Of a stretch of DNA of 64,000 nt, positions 12,664 through 23,687 are shown piece after piece (position 1 is the stretch's first letter; each line of letters starts with the position of its first letter). The stretch lies in assembly GCA_039720395.1 (NCBI GenBank), contig CM077827.1, positions 11,570,099 through 11,634,098 of the forward strand. The letters run 5' to 3'. The translations under genes were made by a program, and so were the position numbers. This stretch comes from Liquidambar formosana (taxonomy: Eukaryota > Streptophyta > Magnoliopsida > Saxifragales > Altingiaceae). The notes under the pieces are model-generated. The model did not search any database. It saw only the letters and a list, made by a program, of their open reading frames with translations, and had not been told where the DNA came from.

Positions 12664-13250
12664 CACATGGAATGACAATGTACTGGGAGTCATTCAACTC
12701 CAAATCAAGTGCATTTCATGTAAAATTGTCTTTATCACATGAAATGATAATGTATTGAGAGTCCTTCAACTCAACATCAAGTTCATTACTTATTATTTCA
12801 TGTGAAATTATCTTTAACACATGAAATGACATTGAATTGAGAGTTAATTGATTGAAAATCAAGCTTATTTCATGTCATTTCATGTGAAATTATCTTTATC
12901 GCATGATACAACATTGATTTTGAAAGTCAATTGATTGAAAAACAAAGTGCATTTCATGCCCCCTTCACAAAGATAGCAAGCTACTTCGTAACTAGCATAG
13001 CTTATGAATCGTCATTTCATGTGAAGTTATCTTTATCACATGATTAGCAAGTCATTTCATGTGAAATTATCCTTATCACATGATATGATATCACTATCAA
13101 CTCCTAGAGAATTGAATCCCAAGACTTGCAAGTCAATCAATTCAACACCAAGCTCATTTAATGAGAAAGCCATTTATCATGGCTATTACAATTCCTCGTT
13201 ATGCGGGCAAATACAACCACCCAAGATTCAAAAATTTCATTGAAACTTGA
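12664..13250 (-). repeat. Diverged hairpin repeats of Tat D
   Basis: Repeats of TTTCATGTGA with a spacer such as TATCTTTATC, followed by CATGAAA-type words, make long inverted repeats with loops of about 10 bases. They are the counterparts of 46300-46860 in E. There is no coding sequence. Confidence 0.75.
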
Positions 13251-13356
13251 TAAACTTGAGGGATATATTCATCCCATAACTCAAGGATTGCACAAAAAGT
13301 CAATTTGGAGAAGTTTGGAGGTCGCAAACGCGCGAGACAGGGCAAACGGGCAAAGC

Positions 13357-13470
13357 GGGCTAGGGTGACCATCTACCCTTAGATGGTCAACCGTCCAGGG
13401 CAAGACGGTTGACCGTCCAGGGTGGGACGGTTACCCGAGCCCACCAAGGAAAAAATCTGGGTTTATAAAA
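13357..13470 (+). promoter_or_regulatory. Promoter of the antisense gene in D: three-lobed palindrome plus TATA box
   Basis: An 86-bp block (13357-13442) has outer arms GGGCTAGGGT and ACCCGAGCCC enclosing three hairpins. The first is TGACCATCTA/TAGATGGTCA with a four-base loop; the others are AACCGTC/GACGGTT and ACCGTCC/GGACGGT. A TATA box, TTTATAAAA, follows 20 bp later at 13462-13470 inside the near-palindrome TGGGTTTATAAAACCCA. The following 120 bp up to the start codon is a pyrimidine-rich 5' UTR. The same block precedes the antisense gene of E. Confidence 0.75.
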
Positions 13471-13594
13471 CCCAACTCTTGCCCACTCATTCCCACATTC
13501 TCCCATTTGAAAATTAGAGAGTTTCTCTCTCTAAACTCACATCCTATCTTCTCCTTCTCTTATTCTCTCATTCCTATTTTCATTGACAATAATT

Positions 13595-14881
13595 ATGGAA
13601 GCCTTGGATGGGTTCTTAAGAGGGTTTTTGGCAGTCATGGCTGCCAAAGACAAAACTGAGTTTAAGCGCTTCGGCTTGGAACCATTGCTCTCCATAAGGC
13701 ACATGAAGCTCGAGACGACCCTTCTCACTGCTGCTACATACTTCTGGGATCCTCAAATCCATGTCTTTCGATTTAATTATGAAGAATTATGCCCAACCAT
13801 GGAGGAATTCTGTGCTTTATTTGGAGTTTCGCCCGCAGGGCCATTCATTCTTCCTACACCTCGCTCGGATTACCTTGCTTCCTTCTTGGATTTTCTTGGC
13901 ATTCCTCAAAGGGACGCAACGATCTTTGTCAAGAATCATATAGTGGACTTGATGAAGTTAGCAACCTCATTCTTGGCTCATGGTAGCGAAGGTACTCTGA
14001 CTTTTACCCCTCAAATTCAGCGTGCACTCGCTTTTTGCTTAATTGGTCGCTTTCTCATATCCACCGGCACTCTTCAAGCCCCTGTTCAAATATGTGAGTT
14101 GGTTGCCCCTCTTCTTAAGCGACATAACATCATTCCTCTGGTACTAGCTGAAACCTTGAATGGTTTAGATAAAATTCATGGCAACCCCAAAGCGCCTTTA
14201 GAAGGTAGCCCCTTTTTACTGCAAATGTGGCTACTCGAGCACTTGAAATTTCTATCTCCCACCACTATCAATCCATACAAGCCCCAGCACTTCTGTCTGC
14301 GTCGAGTTGAACTCCCTAGGCCGTTCTCTTTAAGAGATTGGTTGGGTTATTTCCACATGCTGTCATGGCGGAACATCAAATGGTACGTCTTCACATGGGG
14401 GTGTAAAGAGCAGGTACTTTTTCGAACCTCGGGGTGTGCTTTTGTCAAACTCATAGGACTGAGATCGACTTCCTTCTATTGGACTTCGAGAATTCTTCGC
14501 CAGATGGGCGCTATGCAAACCATACCGTCCTTAACAGGACCTTGTTGCTCTGTGGAACCTGTCGGTCCTACTATAATCAAGTGGGCGAGGACTCGCTGGC
14601 CTACAGACCTGAAATTGACTCGGATTGCCAACACTGAAGGACCTTTCGAGATGAGTAAAGAATACAAGCAATGGTTGAAGGATGATTTAGGCGAAAGGGA
14701 GGCTTCTCGCCGAGAAAGACTTTATGACCTTATCAAGGACACAAAACTTGGATTTTGCAGAGAAAACATTCTTGAAGCAGTGGAGGCATCCCACGGCCAT
14801 GACTCGCGAAAGAAAAGAAGACTTGATAGAGAGAGACAGAAGACAAACAAAATGACTCTGAAGAAACTCAAGAGGACTTAA
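13595..14881 (+). CDS. Plant mobile domain-like protein carried antisense in Tat D
   Basis: A single open frame of 428 codons, opposite in direction to the element. The first ATG, 125 bp after the TATA box, is chosen; the frame is open a few codons further upstream but without an ATG. Around residues 57-77 the segment FNYEELCPTMEEFCALFGV matches the conserved start of plant aminotransferase-like/plant mobile domain proteins (DUF7745-like). The last 35 residues are strongly basic (RKKRR, KKLKR), which suggests nuclear localisation. There are no introns or breaks, although the host element is dead. Such domains are known both in host silencing proteins of the MAIN/MAIL type and as antisense passengers of Tat elements. 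The molecular function is unknown. Confidence 0.8.
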   Translation: MEALDGFLRGFLAVMAAKDKTEFKRFGLEPLLSIRHMKLETTLLTAATYFWDPQIHVFRFNYEELCPTMEEFCALFGVSPAGPFILPTPRSDYLASFLDFLGIPQRDATIFVKNHIVDLMKLATSFLAHGSEGTLTFTPQIQRALAFCLIGRFLISTGTLQAPVQICELVAPLLKRHNIIPLVLAETLNGLDKIHGNPKAPLEGSPFLLQMWLLEHLKFLSPTTINPYKPQHFCLRRVELPRPFSLRDWLGYFHMLSWRNIKWYVFTWGCKEQVLFRTSGCAFVKLIGLRSTSFYWTSRILRQMGAMQTIPSLTGPCCSVEPVGPTIIKWARTRWPTDLKLTRIANTEGPFEMSKEYKQWLKDDLGEREASRRERLYDLIKDTKLGFCRENILEAVEASHGHDSRKKRRLDRERQKTNKMTLKKLKRT

Positions 14882-15057
14882 AGACTCGAAGAATAGAATA
14901 TCTATGGCATGTCGATAGTTCTTTTACTTAACATCAATAAATTGTTATGTCAAACAATTAGTTTCAAATGAATTGCCAATAATAATCTACTTTCGAGATT
15001 TTTTGATTGTGTTGATTGGACCGCACCCAAAGTAACTTCATAGGCTGCCTACGTATC

Positions 15058-15137
15058 CCCGTTTTCTTTTTCTTTTTTCTTTTTTTCTTTTTTTCTTTTT
15101 CTTTTTCTTCTTTTTTTTTTCCTTTTTTTTTTTCTTT
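15058..15137. repeat. Long pyrimidine tract (T-rich, C-interrupted)
   Basis: About 80 bases of T runs broken by single C, lying between the integrase end and the antisense gene of D. In the element's sense it is a polypurine stretch and could act as an internal plus-strand primer or terminator. It is simple sequence, prone to length change. Confidence 0.85.
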
Positions 15138-15216
15138 TTGGGGAATCAGGTCCTCGTAGTTCAAATGCCTTAACTTTTGCCTAGGCCGCCCTTACAAGTT
15201 TTCAACCTAGTAGGCT

Positions 15217-16602
15217 TCATACATAATACTTCTTTAATTGATCCAAATTAGTAGGACGAGCGAACTCGATCCCATCCAAATCCATAAGTCGAACAGACCC
15301 TGCTGGCAATATCTCCTTGATGACGTACGGTCCACCCCAACTTGGTTTGAACTTTCCTCGTGGATCGAAAATTGGAGCTCAGATCTCTTTCAACACTAAA
15401 TCCCCTTTCTTCAAGCCTCTGTCTTTGACATGTTTGTTGAACGCCCTTGCAACTCTTCTCTGGTACCCTTGCACATGGTAGAGAGCCCTCAATCGCCTTT
15501 CATCTAGCAATGCCAACTCATCATAACGACTTTTGATCTAGTCCACCTCTGCTAGCTGACTTTCCACTGCAACCCTTAACGAAGGAACTTCCAATTCCAC
15601 CGGCAGAACAGCCTCCATCCCATACACTAGCGCATACGGCGTAGCCCCTGTTGACGATCTGACTGACGTTCTGTACCCCCATAATGCCAATGGTAGTTTC
15701 TTATGCCAATCAGTGTACGTGTCAGTCGTTTTCTGTAATATCTTCTTGATGTTCTTGTTGGCGGCTTCCACTGCGCCGTTTGTCTGCGGACGATACGGGG
15801 ACGACAAGTGGTGAACGATCTTGTACTTCTGCAAGAGTTCTTTGGTCTCCTTCTAGAAATGCTGACCGTTATCTGAAATGACCTCATGCGGTACCCCATA
15901 TCGGTAAATAATGTTGAGCTGTATGAACTGCGCCACCTTTTTAGCATTCAAAACTTTGAAGGAAGCTGCTTCCACCCACTTGGTAAAGTAATCGATGGCT
16001 ACCAAAATGTATTCATGACCATTGGATGCCTTCGGCTTAATCTGTCCGATGATATCTATTCCCCATACCGCAAACGGCCATGGGGTTGACATGCTTGTCA
16101 AGGGCATGGAGGGCAAGTGTTGTCCGTTGGCGAAGAGCTGACACTTGTGGCACTTCTTGACGTGGCCATAGCAATCCCTTTCCATTGTAGACCAGTAATA
16201 CCCTAGTCTCATGATCTTCTTAGCCAATATGTATCCATTCATATGCGGAGCCCCCACTCCTTTATGGATTTCCTCGATGAGTTTTCTAGCCTCTTCCTCC
16301 GTGACACACAGCAAGTGGATTTCGTCGTAAGACCTCCGATACAGTTTTCCTCCGCATACCACATAATGGCTTGCCAATCTCCTCAGTGTTCGCCTATCCA
16401 CGCGAGATGCTTCTTCCGGATATTTTCTTTCCTCGATGAGCCTTCTTATGTCATAAAACCAAGGGTGGTTATCTGTTACCTCTCCTTCTCGAATGGAACA
16501 GCAATAAACAGGTTTCTCTCTGCATTCGATCACGAGCGGTTTTGCGCTTCCTCCTTCTGGTATTTCCACCATTGACGCTAGAGTTGCTAAGGCATTAGCG
16601 AA
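15217..16602 (-). pseudogene. Integrase region of Tat D pol
   Basis: This region encodes an HHCC zinc-binding segment (HMNGY...KKCHKCQLF) followed by the core: first Asp in WGIDIIG, second in EVISDNGQHF, Glu in NGAVEAANKN. A C-terminal DNA-binding region ends LDQLKKYYV. In-frame stops interrupt it at 15853-15855, just after the second catalytic Asp, at about 15538, and in the C-terminal part near 15375. There is no chromodomain, as is usual in Tat. It is continuous in frame with the upstream RT/RNase H apart from the stop at 16603. Confidence 0.9.
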
Positions 16603-18429
16603 CTAATTCTTGTTTCTCGACAGGTAATTGAACTCGATCTCCGCGAACTCTTTGGTCAGTGCTTCCAAATAGGCATGATAAGGCAGCAGCTTCTCATCGC
16701 GAGTCTTCCACTCCCCTTTTATCTGACAGATGATTAATGCTGAATCTTCGAACACCTCTAGTTCTTTTATCCCCAATTCTAACGCAGCTTCCAATGCTAG
16801 GATGCAGGCCTCATACTCTGCTATGTTGTTGGTGGCTTCGAACCCCAATTTGACTGCTAAAGGCGTGAAGGCTTCTTCAAGCGAGACTAGTAGCACTCCT
16901 ATGCCATAACCTCTTCTGTTTGCAGCTCCATCGAAGTAGACTTTCCAAACCTTCTTCTTGATCTCCAGGATATCTTCGTCAGGGAACTCATCATTGAATT
17001 GGGTTGATGATGACACAGGGCAGCTTGCCAAATGGTCTGCAATGACACTTCTTTTAACGGATTTCTGCGCCAGATACTTTATGTCGAATTCATTAAGAAG
17101 AAGCGACCAACGAGCGGTCCTGTATGATAGGACTGGTTTTTCTAGCAAATACTTCAAAGGATCCAATCGACTTATTAACAGGACTTCGAAAGACATCATG
17201 TAATAACGGAGTTTTTGGGTAGCCCATACCAATGCTACGCTAGCCTTTTCTAGCGCATTGTACTTTACTTCATAATCTGTCATTTTCTTGCTCAAGTAGT
17301 AGATGGCATTTTCCTTTTTCGACCCTTCAAGGTATTGAGCTAACATAGCTCCCGTCGCGGTTTCAGTAACCGTTAAATATAACAGTAATGGTTCACCTTG
17401 CCGCGGGGGAACCAAGATTGGGGGGTTACTCAAATACCTTTTAATGGTCTCAAAGGCTTCTTGACAATCCTCATTCCATATGAAACCCAACAGCTTTCCT
17501 GCGGTGACTCCGAAGGCACACTTCTGAGGATTCAGTCGGAGGTTGTACTTCTTTGCCCGTTCTAGGAACTTCTCCAATGCCGCGAAATGTCCTTCCCGGT
17601 CTACAGATTTGACTATCATGTCGTCCACATACACCTCTACTTCTTTATGGATCATATCATGCAATAGGGTCGTAGCAGCTCTTTGGTAAGTAGCCCCAGC
17701 ATTTCTCAAGCCAAAAGGCATTACCTTGTAGCAATACGTGCCCCACTGTGTGATAAAAGCCGTCTTTTCCATGTCTCGAGGCGCTATCTTTATCTGGTTG
17801 TAACCGGAGAACCCATCCATGAAGGAGAGAAGAGCATGACCTACCGTGCTGTCCACCAATACATCGATATGCGGTAGAGGGAAATCATCCTTTGGGCTCG
17901 CAGCATTAAGGTCGCGAAAGTCGACACACATTCGCACTTTCCCATCTTTTTTAGGCACAGGCACTATGTTAGACAGCCACTCAGGGTACTCTACAACTTG
18001 GAAAAACCCGGCATCTAATTGTTTAGTTACCTCTTCTTTTACTTTCAAAGCCCATTCTGGTTTTAATCTTCTTAATTTTTGCTTTATAGGATTTTTAGTG
18101 GGATTAGTGGGGATGTAATGTTGCACTATATCTGGATCAATACCAGGCATATCCTCATAAGACCATGCGAAGGCCTCTACATTGGCTTTTAGAAGTATTA
18201 TCAATTTATCTTTTTCGGCAGGCGAGAGAGTTATCCCAATTTTAATTATCCTTGGCACTTCATCTGTCCCTAGATTGATTGATTCCAATTCATCCATGTT
18301 AGGTTCGGTAACACCCCTTTTCCTTTGCTCGACGAGCTCCGGGGGGACGTCATTCCTAGGATCTATATCCATGCCATAGATATCCATAGAAGAGAGAAAG
18401 GAAACACTGCAAATAATGAAAAGAAACAC
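16603..18429 (-). pseudogene. Reverse transcriptase and dual RNase H of Tat D
   Basis: The frame contains the RT palm with MCVDFRDLN and the catalytic YVDD (about 17620-17633). Next comes an RT-linked RNase H (LLLYLTVTE, YNALEKA) and then a second, archaeal-type RNase H starting VYFDGAANRRGYGIG with NNIAEYEA. Two RNase H domains mark the Tat lineage. At about 17490 the RT thumb/connection is missing: LLGFI runs straight into WNEDCQEAF, an in-frame loss of several dozen residues relative to the family. A TAG ends the frame at 16603 where E's fragment has a Gln codon. The minus-strand ATTTGCAG near 18412 could be a splice acceptor, as known for Ogre pol, but I found no convincing donor. Confidence 0.92.
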
Positions 18430-18571
18430 ACTTTATTGACTGAACTAACAAAATAAAACAAAGAAAAGAAAACACATGTGCCACAACTAGGGAACGACTC
18501 CTAACTCCACAAGGTGGGCTAGGCGGACACACTTTATTTGAAAGGAAAACTAAGACAAGCTACTAAGGAAC

Positions 18572-18882
18572 CTACAAACTACTATCAGGTAAGTCGAGAT
18601 CCTCGCCCTCAAGAACTTCTGCAATGGTACCCTCTTCAAGATACCAATTAAGGAGCGGCACGGCTGCATGGTGAATTGAAGAACACTCGAGATCCGATTC
18701 CTCCACAGCAAGAACCGTATCTTGAAACATTGTAACCATGGCTTTCGAATCCATCTGTTCTGCCCAGTCCTCGCTCTTCTTTTCCCAATAGTCATCATTA
18801 ATCGCTTCATCATCAACCATTGTAGCAGTAATGGGATACCACTCAGTAAAGAATATTTCAAACCCCGGAACCCTCGCCTTGG
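18572..18882 (-). pseudogene. C-terminal piece of the Tat D gag-protease frame, cut off by copia C
   Basis: An open frame of about 100 codons continues the protease polyprotein across the insertion of C. Removing C and one CTTGG copy makes the frame continuous with the part at 28688. The segment is acidic (VDDEAINDDYWEKK...) and ends at a stop at 18572, about 140 bp before the pol frame. Its function is unknown; it matches the linker usually present between protease and RT in Tat. Confidence 0.75.
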
Positions 18883-20563
18883 TGTTAGGATTATGCCCTA
18901 GAGCCAATCATGGAGATGATTGTTTAGGGATTAGGAACAATCAATTGATTTCATTAGTATATGTCACATTTATTATTGATTTAATAAAAGGGCTTATTCT
19001 ATTATGTTTATATGCATCATTTATATTTACATAATATGTCCATGGAGTTAGAGTTGAGAATATGAAATTACAAAGGGTTGTAATTTTGAGACTGTAAATA
19101 TATCTCTGTACTAAACTCCTAAATCATTCCTAGTTGAAGGTTCACTATGATGGACAGTAATGGACCATAGGACTAGCACTTGTTAGGTTGACTCTATAGG
19201 AGGATAGCTAGTCTCAAGCTATTTGTGTGGAGACACTACAACCAACAAGTGGGTGCCTATTATAAGAATAGGTACACTGAATGTGACCAAAGATATGAGA
19301 TAAACTGAATGGAGTTTTAACCTGCCTGTCAATCAGTTTCTCATTGTTATAGTGGTACAAGTAATCCTTAGACCTGAGACACCATGGTTGTCTTATACAT
19401 GTAGCTTTAGAAGTTTGATAACACTAAGTGCAGATCCTATTCAGGGGTCTGTAAGGGTGTTCATTGGCCCTACTGCTATGTGTGTGAAGGCATGTGAGTG
19501 ATCAACAAGGAATCCATCACTCTCAGGAAAAAGAGAATGAATGTCTCATACAGCATTCATTGAATATAACTCATTAAATCTATGGGCCCATGGTAGAATG
19601 AATATGGAAAGGAGTTTCCATAAGTTCATCATTGAGTTGATATTAATGAATGAGTATAAAGTAATTGAACTAGGGACTTGACAGACTTCCATGTCCTATT
19701 AGTTCAATTGGAGACATTGTGTTGATGGAAGGATGGAATTGTAACCTGTAAACTATAACAGAAGGGTTCTTTGTAAATGACTATTCACCTCATTAAGGAC
19801 CACACCATGAGCCATATGCTAGGTGTTACTCATGGTTAGTAGAAGCCCTAATTGATATAAATGAGTTATAATCAATTAGGGAATTGAAAGGAGTTTCAAT
19901 TAGACCCTTAATGGAAAGTGTTCCATTGTGCACAACTTGTGCTGTTCCTACTACTTAATGATGTGAACCCAATGGGTCACACACTGATCATGCTAAGAGA
20001 GCTTGAAAGTCTATGAGAGAAAGGGCATAAGTGAATAAAAGAATTGTTCTTAAGGGGCAAATTTATATAGGATATAAATTAGAGGGGTTAAGTTGTAATT
20101 ATGTATAATTACAACTTAACTCATATGAGGAATAGGATTCCTCACTAGGGCCGGCCTTATTAGTGGGCTATATATAGCCTCACATGTGATGTGATGACAT
20201 CACTTGAAACATAATTCATTCTCCCCAAGGGCTGGCCGAATTTCACAAGGAGGCTCTCTCTCTCTCTCCCTCTTCTCCACCTCTAGCAACAACAAGGAAG
20301 AAGAAGGAAAGGACTTCAAGTTCAAGCTAGGTGTGGATACCGTTGGAGGCAGCACACTTGGGCTGCTCATTCACCGCTGTCCGGAGAAGACAAAGCTTGG
20401 AGCATAAAGGAGAAGACTTGAACCAACTGTAAGTAATTCTACCCTCTTCTAGTTAGGGTTTTTGTTTTGTATTAAGCATAATTAAGATTCATGGGTTTGG
20501 GAATCGTAGGAAAAATTTTAAATTCCGCCTTTGTATTTTTCCTCTCTAGTTTGATTCCCAACA
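18883..20563 (+). repeat. 5' LTR of copia C
   Basis: From TGTTAGGATTATG to GATTCCCAACA. The TATA box is the centre of the perfect palindrome GGCTATATATAGCC (about 20166-20179). Shortly after it lies the inverted repeat GTGATGT-GATG-ACATCAC, which includes a TGACATCA word like a bZIP site. A conserved R-U5 block is at 20331-20385, and a GTAAGT donor starts at 20429. Confidence 0.96.
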
Positions 20564-20564
20564 G

Positions 20565-20578
20565 TGGTATCAGAGCCA
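20565..20578 (+). promoter_or_regulatory. Primer binding site of copia C (tRNA-Met)
   Basis: TGGTATCAGAGCCA, one base after the LTR, complementary to the 3' end of initiator tRNA-Met. Confidence 0.95.
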
Positions 20579-23500
20579 TGATTATGCCTAATACAAACTG
20601 CATGTGGGCTGTAATTCATGGTAAATTGATTGGTTTAATGAATTGAGATTCATGTTCATGCATTCAATTGATTTCCCTCTCATGGCCGAACCTAGGGTTA
20701 TTGAACCCTAGGTGTTTATCTCTCCTTCTCCTCTTCTAAAATAGTTTTAGGGCTGCTGGAAAATTCAAAGAGTTGAATAGGTTTCAGTTTTTGGAGAAGA
20801 AGAAGGAGGAAACTAGGGTTTCCTCTTCATGGCCGAACCTGGGGTTTTGAACCCTAGGCTGTTTTTCCCTCTTCTCCTCTTCTAATATTCTTCTAACATT
20901 AATTCTGGAATTTTTGAGAAGCATGTGATGTATACAGAAGAAGAAGAAACCAGTGTTTCTTCTATGGAGGCCGAACCTAGGGTTTGGAACCCTAGGTTGT
21001 TCTCTTTTGTGTTTTGTTTTTGTTTTGGTTTAATTAAGACATGAGATGCCTGTAATTAATCCACATAAAGTTGTTATGGTGATTTCTCAAGTATAGGGAT
21101 GCATAGAAATAAAAACAATTCAAAAAGTTTGGGAAGAACACCATGGAGTTCGAATCTGGATTTTAGAACCCTATGGTTCTTGCTACTGTTCTGATATGAT
21201 ATCTCTGTAAAATTGATGTAAATCATTTTTAGGATAATTATACATATTGTATGTATGATTTTCTTTAAGTTTTATAAGAGTCTTGATGCATATAAGAATC
21301 AAAAAGTTTGATTTCTTGAAAAACACAGCAGGCTGTTTTTCTGCAGAAAGTCATCAATGGAGTTTTGTTCATATCTTGAGCTAGGGAACTCCAAATTGCA
21401 TGAAACCAATTTTATTAGTTTCCTAAGACATGTAGGATGCTAGAAAAAATAATTTGGTAACCTGAATTAATCATCTTGCTGGGTTTTAAATCATTTTGTG
21501 ATCATGGACAGTATGCTGTCAAATTCTGGACAGCCTACTGTTCTTGAATTGTTTAGAACAATTGGGGATGATTTGATCATCCAAACCACTTCAATTAGCT
21601 TAGTAATTCATGTAGGGACATGATACAAAAGCTGGTTTTGTAGGTGGAGTCGAATTGATTAAGTTTTAGAAACGTTTGTGACCTTGGAGGTCCTCCCATG
21701 GTGGCGCCAGCAAGGGTTCTTGAAACCCTAATGTTCTTTGAAGAAGACAGCCCTCTTCGCCACTCCACACGTGTCCATGGGCTTGGCCCACACCCTAGCT
21801 TGAGTCCCCCTTTGCTGGCCATGGCCTCCCATGGCCTGGCCAAGCCATGGCAGCCCACTATAGGTGGCGGCAGCCTTAGGGTTTCTTAGGAAACCCTAAT
21901 TCCCTTTAATGATGAAACCCTAATTCACTAATTGCATTAATTAAAAACCCTAATTGACTATTAATTACCTTAATTAAAATGTTTAATGATTGGTCATTAA
22001 TTGACCAATCATGGTTATTAATCATTAGGGTATAATTAATTGCACTTATGATGTCTAGGGTTTAGGGTTTAGGAAACCCTAATTCATATTAATTAAACCC
22101 TAATTCTATTAATGCATTAATTAATAACTAAACCTAGTAATTAATGTGTCTAACCTAGGGTTAAATGATTGGTCATTAATGACCAATCATGATCATTAAT
22201 GGTTTAGTAATTAATCATTGGCATTTAATAGGTTTAAGGTTTAGGGTTTTAGAAACCCTAATTAGTGCATATTAATTAGGAGTAATTAATATCCTAGGTG
22301 GCATTAATTAAACCCTAATCCTAATCATTAATACCGTATAAACCTAGGGTTTAAATGATTGGTCATTAATTGACCAATCATAAGGCATTTAATGTATTAG
22401 GGTTACACTTAGGGTTTAGAGTTAATGCATTTAGGGTTTAGGGTTTTAGGAAACCCTAATGCACTAATTAATTAATAAAATGATTTTATTTAATTCCAAA
22501 ATTGATTATTTAATTAATGGTGATTAATTTTATAATGTTTTAAATGGTTTAAAACACAATTTAGGATTAAATTAAAATCTGGAATTTTTTAATTAAATGA
22601 AATTGTTTTGTTTAATTAAAGAAACCCTAATATTTGATATTAGTGTTCAATTAGGGGGCTTTAAATGTTTCAATTGATTTGATTAATTGAAACTAAATGT
22701 CTTAATTGTTAAGACTTAATTAATTTTGGAGATTATGCATATCCTAATAAGATTAGGACACATTAATGAGATTAATGAAAACCAATCAATAGAGTTACCA
22801 TGAATGCCCATATGTTTATTGCTTACAGTTATTTCCTTTATTATGCAATGTGATTGTATGGTTATGGATGGATGATGATTATGGACTACACCCCTTAAAC
22901 CAATTGTGATTGGCCGTCTTATGAATGGGTTGTATTAATTTTTCAAGAGTTGTTAATTTTTGGTGATGTATTATTTATTTGGGGCTTGCATGCCACCTTC
23001 TTCTCTCTCTCTATCATTCTCTTATGTACCCCACATTCCCCTTATGTATCCCTTTCTTTAAAATTATGTAAATGTTATGTAATCGAGAGCGCACTAAGGA
23101 GCATGGTGGACCTAAAGGAGCATGGTGGAGCCCAACAAGCCTATGGTGGAGACCATGAAGCCAATGGAGGAGATTGAAGGACTTGAAAGCTTGGAGAAGA
23201 TTTTCAAGAGTGCATGCTATGTTTCACATGAATGTTTTACGATCACCTACACCCACCTTAGACCAAGGATTCAATTCATTGGCTTGGATTGAATCCTCTT
23301 AAAGTCCATAATCATCATAGTGGGAGCTTTTAATGAGATTAATAGAGATAGCTCCAAATCCAAAGATCGTTATATGTCACCTTATAGGGACTAATATCGA
23401 TAAGTGGATTACATATATATAATTTTGTTATATATTTCTTATTTAAATGCATGAGATGTATGTTAGATTAGTTATTTTGATGAGACCCTTAAAACCCCTC

Positions 23501-23687
23501 TATTTTAATATTAAGTTGCAAATGGAGAATACATTAGGGAATGGATTCTTCATTGCCTTCCATCATTATAGGATCATCTAACGTCCCTTAATGTGGGTAC
23601 CTGGCTGCAGACATGTAGGAGCTACCCATATTAAAGACATTACTTGAAACTATCACATATATAGATATCATGGGGTGCCTAAGCTGG
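20579..23687 (+). repeat. Copia C leader with three ~185-bp repeats
   Basis: No gene is visible. Three palindromes with arms ATGATTGGTCA/TGACCAATCAT lie at 21986-22012, 22165-22190 and 22355-22381. They are embedded in AAACCCTAA-rich sequence (about 21890-22460) and mark degenerate repeats of about 185 bp. The first part (20690-21000) has four short repeats of a CTAGGGTT...GAACCCTAGG type following 'GGCCGAAC'. Confidence 0.7.

Noticed and set aside
13583..13594. Upstream start for the D antisense gene
   Set aside because: The frame extends upstream but only with a TTG codon; the first ATG at 13595 is the plausible plant start.
20204..20407. A 67-codon frame repeated in both LTRs of copia C (also 28323-28526)
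   Set aside because: It is duplicated only because the LTR is; in A and B the frame is broken although the DNA block is conserved, so the constraint looks like RNA or DNA, not protein.
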